Origin: Pedobacter ginsengisoli
GTDB lineage: Bacteria > Bacteroidota > Bacteroidia > Sphingobacteriales > Sphingobacteriaceae
DNA length: 64,000 bases
Assembly: GCF_030244015.1 (NCBI RefSeq)
Contig: NZ_JASSYX010000002.1
Location: 1,116,001 to 1,180,000 of the forward strand
Direction: 5' to 3'
Shown: piece by piece, positions 56,714 through 64,000 of the stretch
Layout of the letters: every line of letters begins with the position of its first letter
How positions within the stretch are numbered: position 1 is the stretch's first letter
Made by a program: the position numbers and the translations under genes
Notes under the pieces: model-generated
Seen by the model: only the letters and a program-made list of their open reading frames with translations
Told to the model about the DNA's origin: nothing
Database searches by the model: none

Positions 56714-57802
56714 ATGGCAAACATCCCTGGAAAACAGCATCTCATAAAAAGCATTGGAAACTACAAGTGGGTACTCCACTTGTTTTTTTGGACCATTTTG
56801 CTTAGCATCTCATACCTGCAAATGCGAAATGCAGGCTCCCTTGAGCATCCAAAATACATGGCCAACACCAATACTTCTATCTACCTTACCAAGGTAGTCC
56901 TGCTGTTAATACTGTGTTATGCCTTTCAATTCGCGATAGTTCCACTATACAAATCAAAAAATAAGCTGATCTTCTGGCTGGCTTTTCTGTGTCTGCTGCT
57001 GATCGTTTTCCTTGCCCGGGTCCTGCTCATAAAATTGATTCTTAGCAGTCAGCCGGGACTTGACGCACAGGCACAGCAATTCAGCTACATCAGCTACAGG
57101 ACGCTTTCAGCGTTCCTGTTCCCCTTTATTTTTTTTATTGCGTTTTATTACTTTGTAGACATCTATGACCAGCAAAAAGAGATTCAGAGATTGATACAGT
57201 TCAAGACTCAAAAGATAACTTTAGAAAGCACCTTTCTCAAATCCCAGATCAATCCGCATTTTCTTTTTAACACGCTGAACAATATTTATGCGCTCAGCCT
57301 GAAAAAATCACCACAAACACCCGCAATCATTGACAAACTCGAATCACTGCTCCATTACATGCTTTACGATTGCAAAGCAGACCTGGTACCGCTCAAAAAT
57401 GAATTCACCTTTACCAATAGCTACATTACACTTGAAAAACTGCGCCACAAAGAAGACCAGTGTACAGTTACTGTAAATATTAAAGGCAACATAAACGGTA
57501 AAATGATCGCGCCGCTCCTGCTCATCAACTTTTTGGAGAATGCATTTAAACACGGCACCAAAACCAGTTTTGGAAAATCATGGATCAATCTGGACATCGA
57601 TGTCCAGGACAAATACATACACTTTAAACTTCAGAACAGTAAGCCGCTCAATACAATTGGCCAGGCCATTTCTGACTACCAGGGAGGCATTGGTCTGAAA
57701 AATGTAAGACGAAGACTGGAGATCTTATACCCTGATAAACACACGCTGTTTATGCACAGCTTAAAAGACAGATTTGAAATTGACCTAACCATTAATTTTT
57801 AA
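56714..57802 (+). CDS. LytS-type membrane histidine kinase
   Basis: 362 residues from the ATG at 56714. Four N-terminal membrane helices (to about residue 150), a short coiled-coil (DQQKEIQRLIQ), then the His_kinase domain with phospho-acceptor His182 in INPHFLFNTLNNIY and N-box NFLENAFKHG; a G-box GGIGLKNVRRRLEILY follows. Apparently active. The next gene is a paralogue with lost catalytic residues, but no LytTR response regulator is adjacent. In Bacteroidota such kinases usually pair with a LytTR regulator, which may be elsewhere. Confidence 0.92.
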   Translation: MANIPGKQHLIKSIGNYKWVLHLFFWTILLSISYLQMRNAGSLEHPKYMANTNTSIYLTKVVLLLILCYAFQFAIVPLYKSKNKLIFWLAFLCLLLIVFLARVLLIKLILSSQPGLDAQAQQFSYISYRTLSAFLFPFIFFIAFYYFVDIYDQQKEIQRLIQFKTQKITLESTFLKSQINPHFLFNTLNNIYALSLKKSPQTPAIIDKLESLLHYMLYDCKADLVPLKNEFTFTNSYITLEKLRHKEDQCTVTVNIKGNINGKMIAPLLLINFLENAFKHGTKTSFGKSWINLDIDVQDKYIHFKLQNSKPLNTIGQAISDYQGGIGLKNVRRRLEILYPDKHTLFMHSLKDRFEIDLTINF

Positions 57803-57804
57803 AA

Positions 57805-58866
57805 ATGAGTGGCCTCGTACAAATAGAGATCAATAAAAAGAACCGCTGGGTATATTTCACACGGTACCGGTGGGTTGCACACCTCATTTATTGGCTGTGG
57901 GTATTTGTAGCTGGTACACTGATGACGGTCAAAGTACCCGTTACTCTGTCAGTTATCTTTAATCACTTTGTACTGGAAAATCTGCTCATTGCCATATTCT
58001 ATTACCTCTATTGCCTGGTTCTGATCCCCTATTATTTCAAAAGGAACCGCAATATACTGTTCTGGATACTGATTGTCGGCAGCTATTTGTTTTTTACCGC
58101 ACTGGATATCTGGTTCACCCGTACTTTCGTCACTTTTTATTCCGAGAATCCGTTAAATGGCAACCTTTCATTTTGGGACATGTATTCCTATAGTCTGGGC
58201 GGTTATCTGCTCAATTTTATGGTCTTCTCCATGATGCTGTTCTTTATGGAAAAAAATGAAGAAAACCACACCATTCTAGAACTGGAAAATGAAAAGAAAG
58301 AAATAGAACAAGTCAAACTGGACCTCCTGAAGACCAATATAAGTCCTGATTTCCTAATGCGCTCCCTTAAACAGCTAAAGCAATCGGCCATCAGCCAGGA
58401 CGAAAATACGCCCGAAGCCATTCTTACATTTTCCGATCTGCTGCGTTACAGGCTCTACTGGGGCAGACAGCAGCATACCCCTCTTCAGGAAGAGCTGCAG
58501 GCATTGAACAATTTTACCCATTTCATTGCGCTCAACCATTTTAAGCATCACCTTGAGGTTGTACTGAATGTCCAGGGAGAACTTGCGGATCAAAAAATAG
58601 CGCCATTATCGCTCATCAACATCCTGGAACTTTTTTGCAAAGTCCAGTCCGGTAAACCTGTAACTCTGGAAATCAATATTTTGATAGAACAGTGCCGGCT
58701 GGTACTTGGTATGGAATATCATGACAGTCCCCCTGAAACTTTGGTTACCGACCTGGACAACTACGGCAGCAATTACAAACAAATGTTTGGCGGCAGCGTT
58801 CAATTCCATTTTGAAAACTGTCAAGATGCACGTTGCAGCATTACCTTTATGTTGCCGTTGATATAA
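57805..58866 (+). CDS. Degenerate LytS-like protein (pseudo-histidine kinase)
   Basis: 353 residues. Same layout as the preceding kinase: four membrane helices, a coiled-coil (ILELENEKKEIEQVK), and a His_kinase-like domain. At the exact position of the phospho-acceptor (residue 182 in both) the motif is ISPDFLMRSLKQ, Asp for His, and the N-box is INILELFCKV without the Glu-Asn pair; no G-box is recognisable. ATP binding and autophosphorylation look impossible. It starts 2 bp after the kinase gene, so the two are coupled and may heterodimerise. Confidence 0.85.
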   Translation: MSGLVQIEINKKNRWVYFTRYRWVAHLIYWLWVFVAGTLMTVKVPVTLSVIFNHFVLENLLIAIFYYLYCLVLIPYYFKRNRNILFWILIVGSYLFFTALDIWFTRTFVTFYSENPLNGNLSFWDMYSYSLGGYLLNFMVFSMMLFFMEKNEENHTILELENEKKEIEQVKLDLLKTNISPDFLMRSLKQLKQSAISQDENTPEAILTFSDLLRYRLYWGRQQHTPLQEELQALNNFTHFIALNHFKHHLEVVLNVQGELADQKIAPLSLINILELFCKVQSGKPVTLEINILIEQCRLVLGMEYHDSPPETLVTDLDNYGSNYKQMFGGSVQFHFENCQDARCSITFMLPLI

Positions 58867-58871
58867 TTTTG
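58864..58871 (+). promoter_or_regulatory. Candidate -7 element for the FG-GAP lipoprotein (TAATTTTG)
   Basis: Exact TAnnTTTG match overlapping the end of the pseudo-kinase gene, 54 bp before the ATG. It would make the next gene separable from the kinase pair. No clear -33. Confidence 0.35.
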
Positions 58872-58925
58872 CAAACTTTAAAATAAAGTCTTTATCTTGA
58901 AGTAATTTAACCAAACGCTAACCGA

Positions 58926-61900
58926 ATGACCTTCTACTCCAAATTACTACCTGGCCTCTGGCTTTCAGGTGTGATTGTTTTATCCGCCTGCCTGCATAAG
59001 GACAAAAAAAATACCGCCGAAGGCACCCTGTTTGAACTGCTTACATCTGAAAAGACACATATAGAGTTCAACAATGAAATAGTTGAAAATTCTAAGGCCA
59101 ATATCATGTCCTATCAATATTTCTATAACGGCGGCGGAGTATCGGTTGGCGATGTAAATAACGACGGCCTGGACGACATCTACTTCTCCGGCAATATGAC
59201 CCCTGCCAAACTCTACCTCAACAAAGGAAATATGCAGTTTGACGACATCACGCTCAAAGCAGGGATAACAGAATCCGGGTTCAGCTGGAAAACCGGGGTT
59301 ACGATGGCCGATGTGAACGGCGACGGCAAACTCGACATCTATCAATGCCTGTCAGGTGGTCTTCCTCCCAAAAACCGGGAAAACAAATTGTTCATCAACA
59401 CCGGTAACGATGCGTCAGGAATTCCGCTCTTCAAAGAACAGGGCACCGAATACGGCATTGCCGATAATTCTTATACTACCCAGGCTGTTTTTTTTGATTA
59501 CGACAAAGACCATGACCTGGACCTGTTCCTCCTCAACCACAACCCGAAAGCGTTTACAACGCTGGATGAGCATTCCTCGCCGGCAATTTTAAAAGAATCG
59601 GCACCAACCATCAGGGTAAAACTCTATAAAAACACCAATAACAAGTTCACAGACGCATCGGATCATTCAGGTCTGTTCAATTCCTCATTCACCTATGGCC
59701 TGGGTGCAGGCATAGCTGATGTAAACAATGACGGATGGCCCGATATCTATATCTCCAACGATTATTCAGCACCGGATTACTTTTACCTCAACAATGGCAA
59801 CGGCACATTCAGTGAACAGCTAAGTGCTCAAATTGGCCATACCTCATTGTATTCGATGGGCAATGATATTGCTGATATAAACAATGACGGCCTGCAGGAT
59901 ATACTGACACTCGATATGCTGCCTGAGGACAACCATCGCCAGAAGCAGCTGTTTGCTCCGGACAACTATGAATATTACAACCTGCGCCTTAATCTTGGTT
60001 TTCATTACCAGGACATGCGCAATATGCTGCAGATCAACAACGGCAATGGCACCTTCAGTGAAATTGGTCAGCTCGCGGGTATTTCCAACACAGACTGGAG
60101 CTGGGCACCATTATTTGCAGATTACGACAATGACGGCTGGAAAGACCTCTTTGTGACCAACGGTTATCTGCGGGACTACACAGATATGGATTTTCTGAAG
60201 TTTAAAGGAGATTTTCTCCGTCAGAATAACCAGCAGCAAGTCAAAGAAAATATCCTCAGCCTGATCAATGAGATCCCTGCATCCAACCTCATCAATTACG
60301 TTTTTAAGAACAACGGAAATCTGAGCTTTAGCAATAAAAACGAGCAATGGGGAATCCAGACCCCGTCAAACAGCAATGGGGCTGCCTATACAGACCTTGA
60401 CAATGACGGTGACTTGGATTTGGTCATTAACAACATCAACATACCTGCCTTTATTTATCAAAACAGGGCTTCAGAAACAGCTAAACACCACTACCTGAAA
60501 GTTAAACTGCATGGCGCTTCAGGAAATACACAAGGAGTCGGCGCTAAAATCTGGCTTTATGCAAAAGGCAAACAACAATATCTGGAGCAAAATCCCGCCC
60601 GTGGATACCAGTCCAGCGTATCCCCCGTCTTACATTTTGGTTTAGGGGCAGATCAAGCTATAGATTCACTGCGTGTAGTCTGGGCGAGCGGCAAACAGCA
60701 GCTGCTCAAACAGGTCAAATCCGATCAGCTGCTTACATTAACGGAAAAGAACGCAAATCAGCCATACAACATTCAGAAAGCTCCGGAAACTTTATTTAAA
60801 GAAATCAAATCGCCCATTGCATTTAAGCAGCAGCAGAACACCATCAACGACTTCAAGCGTCAGCCGCTGCTTACCAATCCATTATCTTTTAACGGGCCCT
60901 GTATGGCACAGGCCGATGTCAACGGTGACGGATTGGCCGATGTATTTGTCGGTGCAGGACAAGGTCAGGCCAGCCAGCTTTTCCTGCAGCAGGAAGACGG
61001 CTCATTTAAAAATAAAAACACCCCGGCACTTCATGAAGACTTAAGATCAGAAGATGCAGAAGCAGTATTCTTTGACGCCAATAGCGATGGACACCCGGAC
61101 CTCTATGTCGCCAGCGGTGGATATGGCAACTATTTACAAGATGATCCCCTGCTCCAGGACCGTTTGTACCTCAATGACGGAAACGGCAATTTCCGGAAAA
61201 GACAAAACGCACTACCAAAAATGTACAGCAGCAAAAGTTGCGTTACGGTTACCGACTTTAATGGCGATGGACATCCCGATCTGTTTGTAGGCAGCCGGGT
61301 TATACCTGGAAGATATCCGGAGGCCCCGCAGAGCTACCTGCTCATCAATGACGGCAAAGGCAGCTTCAAAGACCAGATCGCAAGCATCGCACCCGAATTT
61401 CAAAAAGCCGGAATGATCACAGATGCACAATGGCTTGACCTGAACAACGATAAAAAACCAGACCTGATCATTATAGGGGAATGGATGCCGGTAACAGCCC
61501 TGATCAATGAAAATGGCCGTTTGAAAGACAGGACCAAAGATTATTTTGATAAATCATATACCGGCTGGTGGAATAAACTACTCATAGAAGACCTCACTGG
61601 TGACGGCAAACCTGATCTGATCATTGGCAATACAGGCCTGAACACCCAATGTAAAGCAAGTGACAAAGAGCCCGCAGAAATGTACTACAAAGACTTTGAC
61701 GACAATGGTTCGGTCGATCCGATTTTATGTTTCTACATCAAAGGCAAAACCTACCCCTATGTGAGTCGTGATGAACTGCTCGACCAAATGAGCATGATGC
61801 GTACCCGCTATCCCGATTATAAAAGCTATGCCGATGGCACCATGACCGATATTTTTACCGGAGATGAGCTTAAAGGTGCATTAAAACTGAAGGCCAATTA

Positions 61901-62261
61901 TCTCAAGACAGCTCTGTTCATCAGCAATGACAAGGGGCGGTTTAAAGAAATGCCGCTTCCGGTACAGGCACAACATTCGCCTGTATATGCCATTATTGCT
62001 TTAGATTACGACAAAGATGGTCATAAAGACCTGGTGCTCTGCGGAAACATCAGCCGTGCAAGGCTCAAGTTTGGCAACAGCGATGCAAATTATGGGGTGC
62101 TGCTAAAAGGCAATGGCAAGGGAAACTACGAGTACATACCCCAGTTCCGTTCTGGCTTTGACCTGAGGGGCGATGTACGGAATGTGATCAGCATAAATAA
62201 CCAGCTCATATTTGGAATAAACCAAGGTAGTCTGAAGGCTTACGGGACAGTGCGCAGATAG
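58926..62261 (+). CDS. FG-GAP/VCBS repeat and ASPIC/UnbV domain lipoprotein
   Basis: 1111 residues. Signal with lipobox LSAC (Cys22). A first propeller holds calcium-binding repeats (DVNNDGLDDIYF, DVNGDGKLDIY, DYDKDHDLDLFLL, DVNNDGWPDIYIS, DINNDGLQDILTL, DYDNDGWKDLFV, DLDNDGDLDLVI); the ASPIC/UnbV domain (GVGAKIWLYAKGKQ ... VLHFGLGADQAIDSLRVVWASG) is near 535-600; a second propeller follows (DVNGDGLADVFV, DANSDGHPDLYV, DFNGDGHPDLFV and others). An adhesion or carbohydrate-related envelope protein is likely. In Bacteroidota these often sit beside SusC/SusD genes, but none is present here. Confidence 0.9.
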   Translation: MTFYSKLLPGLWLSGVIVLSACLHKDKKNTAEGTLFELLTSEKTHIEFNNEIVENSKANIMSYQYFYNGGGVSVGDVNNDGLDDIYFSGNMTPAKLYLNKGNMQFDDITLKAGITESGFSWKTGVTMADVNGDGKLDIYQCLSGGLPPKNRENKLFINTGNDASGIPLFKEQGTEYGIADNSYTTQAVFFDYDKDHDLDLFLLNHNPKAFTTLDEHSSPAILKESAPTIRVKLYKNTNNKFTDASDHSGLFNSSFTYGLGAGIADVNNDGWPDIYISNDYSAPDYFYLNNGNGTFSEQLSAQIGHTSLYSMGNDIADINNDGLQDILTLDMLPEDNHRQKQLFAPDNYEYYNLRLNLGFHYQDMRNMLQINNGNGTFSEIGQLAGISNTDWSWAPLFADYDNDGWKDLFVTNGYLRDYTDMDFLKFKGDFLRQNNQQQVKENILSLINEIPASNLINYVFKNNGNLSFSNKNEQWGIQTPSNSNGAAYTDLDNDGDLDLVINNINIPAFIYQNRASETAKHHYLKVKLHGASGNTQGVGAKIWLYAKGKQQYLEQNPARGYQSSVSPVLHFGLGADQAIDSLRVVWASGKQQLLKQVKSDQLLTLTEKNANQPYNIQKAPETLFKEIKSPIAFKQQQNTINDFKRQPLLTNPLSFNGPCMAQADVNGDGLADVFVGAGQGQASQLFLQQEDGSFKNKNTPALHEDLRSEDAEAVFFDANSDGHPDLYVASGGYGNYLQDDPLLQDRLYLNDGNGNFRKRQNALPKMYSSKSCVTVTDFNGDGHPDLFVGSRVIPGRYPEAPQSYLLINDGKGSFKDQIASIAPEFQKAGMITDAQWLDLNNDKKPDLIIIGEWMPVTALINENGRLKDRTKDYFDKSYTGWWNKLLIEDLTGDGKPDLIIGNTGLNTQCKASDKEPAEMYYKDFDDNGSVDPILCFYIKGKTYPYVSRDELLDQMSMMRTRYPDYKSYADGTMTDIFTGDELKGALKLKANYLKTALFISNDKGRFKEMPLPVQAQHSPVYAIIALDYDKDGHKDLVLCGNISRARLKFGNSDANYGVLLKGNGKGNYEYIPQFRSGFDLRGDVRNVISINNQLIFGINQGSLKAYGTVRR

Positions 62262-62423
62262 CCTGGTACTGCTCTGGGGGTAAGCTTGCACAATTGCCGT
62301 AGAAAGTCTGCAGAGTTTATGCTATGGCAGTCTGACACAGGCACAAAATATTTATTTTTAACCCGTTGTCCTATTCCGTAATTTACGATCGTCATTTGGT
62401 TTTACTACTTAAACTTTATCAAA

Positions 62424-62765
62424 ATGAAAGATTTTTTATTGTTATTCAGAAATGACCCTCAGGTAGCTCAGACACTCTCACCTGAAGAATTGCAGGCAAG
62501 AACAAAAAAATGGATGGACTGGGTCGGTGGCATCGCTGCCCAAAACAAACTGGTAGACCGGGGAAACCGGCTCAGCAATGAAGGTGCGGTATTGAAACCA
62601 GGCAATATCATTACCGATGGTCCCTACGTAGAGATCAAGGAATCCCTTGGCGGCTACACGCTTATCCGCGCTGAATCGCTCGAAGAGGCAATTGAGCTTT
62701 CCAAAGGCTGCCCTATCCTTCAATTTGACGGAAATGTAGAAGTACGTCCGATCAACCCAATGTAA
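62424..62765 (+). CDS. YCII-related (DGPF) domain protein
   Basis: 113 residues. Single small alpha/beta barrel-like domain: KDFLLLFRND at the start and the hallmark DGPYVEIKESLGGYTLI, then SKGCPILQFDGNVEVRPI. YCII proteins of this type often sit directly before a specific family of ECF sigma factors, exactly as here. Enzymatic role unknown. Confidence 0.88.
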   Translation: MKDFLLLFRNDPQVAQTLSPEELQARTKKWMDWVGGIAAQNKLVDRGNRLSNEGAVLKPGNIITDGPYVEIKESLGGYTLIRAESLEEAIELSKGCPILQFDGNVEVRPINPM

Positions 62766-62777
62766 GTCTTCATCCCC

Positions 62778-64000
62778 ATGACGCAAACTGACGGATTACT
62801 GCCGCATTTATTCAGAACAGAGTACAGCAAGATTACAGCTGTACTCTGTAAGTTGTTTGGCATCGAACATGTCGAAATAGCTGAAGATATTGCCAGTGAT
62901 ACTTTTTTACTGGCTTCAGAGACCTGGGGCATTAAAGGTTTGCCGGAAAACCCCGCTGCATGGCTGTATACGGTTGCAAAGAACAAGGCTAAAGATTACC
63001 TGAAGCGGAACACCCTTTTTATGCAAAAGATCATGCACCAGCTCGATAGCAATGAACTGGATGACAGAGAGCTGGAGATCAACCTCTCCGATCAGAACAT
63101 CACTGACAGCCAGTTGCAGATGATGTTTGCCATTTGTCACCCGTCCATTTCTGCAGAGGCGCAGATCTGCTTGTCGCTGCGGGTGTTATGCGGTTTTGGG
63201 ATCAATGAAATCGCTGCTGCCTTTCTGACCAGCAAGGAAACCATCAACAAAAGGCTGTTCAGGGCTAAGGAAAAACTCCGTGAAGAAAATGTAAAGATCG
63301 AGTTTCCGAGCGAAGGCGCCATCGGCGAGCGTTTGGAGACGGTGGCCAGGACCCTTTACTTATTGTTCAATGAGGGATATTATTCTCATAGCCAGGAAAG
63401 TACTTTGCAGAAAGAGGTTTGTTATGAGGCGATGCGGCTCACCTATTTTCTGCTCGAAAACAAAAAGACAAACCTGCCTTTTATCAATGCGCTGATGTCT
63501 TTGATGTGCTTTCATGCTTCCCGGTTTGAAGCCAGAACGGATGGCGATGGCCAGACCATTTTATACCAGGACCAGGATGAAAATCTCTGGGACAGGGAAC
63601 TCATCAGCCGGGGCAATTACTTTCTGAATACGGCCTGGCAGGGGAATAAAATTACTAAATATCACATTGAGGCCGGTATTGCCTCCTGGCATACCAAAAA
63701 GGAGGATTCGGCAGAAAAATGGGAGCATATACTGCAGCTTTATAATCAGTTGTTGATCATTGAGTACTCACCTGTGGCGGCACTCAACCGGACTTATGCG
63801 CTGTCCAAGGCCAATGGAAAAGCGGAGGCGGTCATTGAAGCTGAAAAGCTGAACCTTGCCGGCAACCAGCTTTATCATTTGCTGCTGGGTGAACTGTATA
63901 TGGGTACGGATGACCTCATGGCGGTAGACCACCTTCAAAAGGCTTTGCAACTCGCCACTGCTAAATCTGACAAGACGCTGATCACTAATAAGATCCTGGC
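62778..64000 (+). CDS. ECF sigma factor with C-terminal helical extension (partial)
   Basis: About 407 codons, open at the window edge. Starts 12 bp after the YCII gene. Sigma-2 region (HLFRTEYSKITAVLCKLFG, NPAAWLYTVAKNKAKDYLKR), sigma-4 region (INEIAAAFLTSKETINKRLFRAKEKLRE), then a TPR-like helical C-terminus characteristic of the YCII-linked ECF group (COG4941). No anti-sigma gene is visible. The extension may take the role of the missing anti-sigma factor or bind a ligand. Confidence 0.9.
   Translation, partial: MTQTDGLLPHLFRTEYSKITAVLCKLFGIEHVEIAEDIASDTFLLASETWGIKGLPENPAAWLYTVAKNKAKDYLKRNTLFMQKIMHQLDSNELDDRELEINLSDQNITDSQLQMMFAICHPSISAEAQICLSLRVLCGFGINEIAAAFLTSKETINKRLFRAKEKLREENVKIEFPSEGAIGERLETVARTLYLLFNEGYYSHSQESTLQKEVCYEAMRLTYFLLENKKTNLPFINALMSLMCFHASRFEARTDGDGQTILYQDQDENLWDRELISRGNYFLNTAWQGNKITKYHIEAGIASWHTKKEDSAEKWEHILQLYNQLLIIEYSPVAALNRTYALSKANGKAEAVIEAEKLNLAGNQLYHLLLGELYMGTDDLMAVDHLQKALQLATAKSDKTLITNKIL

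Overview
The window is a chromosomal segment of a Bacteroidota bacterium, most probably a Sphingobacteriaceae member close to Pedobacter. Supporting signs are a serine palmitoyltransferase/ceramide gene set, DUF6266, DUF1080, PmoA-like and ASPIC/FG-GAP proteins, GH92, LytS-type membrane kinases, and upstream sites matching the Bacteroidota -7 consensus TAnnTTTG. The species call is inference from gene families. No tRNA, rRNA, CRISPR array, prophage or insertion-sequence transposase was recognised.

Layout. 1-3151 (minus): a sugar-catabolism set with a PmoA-like protein, a double DUF1080 (3-keto-disaccharide hydrolase family) protein and a truncated Gfo/Idh/MocA oxidoreductase. 3323-4354: an LD-carboxypeptidase. 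4369-7722 (minus): a compact three-gene set (serine palmitoyltransferase, GNAT-fold acyltransferase-like protein, extended SDR) matching the bacterial ceramide pathway. 8238-9480: dienelactone hydrolase and an RRM RNA-binding protein. 9612-11511: an alkylglycerol-monooxygenase-like desaturase overlapping a YhhN lysoplasmalogenase, a likely ether-lipid cleavage pair. 11489-19584 (minus): alpha-2-macroglobulin and PBP1C, the yfhM-pbpC pair, with a palindromic repeat at the 5' end of pbpC. 19711-23554 (minus): a hypothetical gene, topA and a DUF6266 gene.

23907-31438 holds glutathione peroxidase, a 5'-nucleotidase split into two overlapping genes, mnmA, a GH92 mannosidase bracketed by copies of a ~100 bp palindromic repeat, and a small membrane protein. 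31631-42503 is mostly housekeeping: yigZ, a DMT permease and ribD in one coupled operon, divergent prmC, xerD, aroQ, a glycosyltransferase/LpxL pair, and a WbqC-corA-mgtE-bioB run. 42581-52925 (minus): ohr, a FUSC membrane protein, gyrA with two TPR genes, hemF, an MFS permease and a small lipoprotein. 53049-58866 (plus): DUF4442, AlbA_2 and MATE genes, a TauE/SafE permease and two tandem LytS-like proteins, the second with a lost phospho-acceptor His. 58926-64000: a 1111-residue FG-GAP/ASPIC lipoprotein, then a YCII protein with a truncated ECF sigma factor.

The most interesting items are the lipid operons (ceramide and ether lipid), the palindromic repeat family whose core hairpin covaries between copies, the repeat insertion at the start of pbpC, the kinase/pseudokinase pair, and the GyrA quinolone-region sequence. 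All functional calls rest on motif and family recognition by eye; no database search was run.
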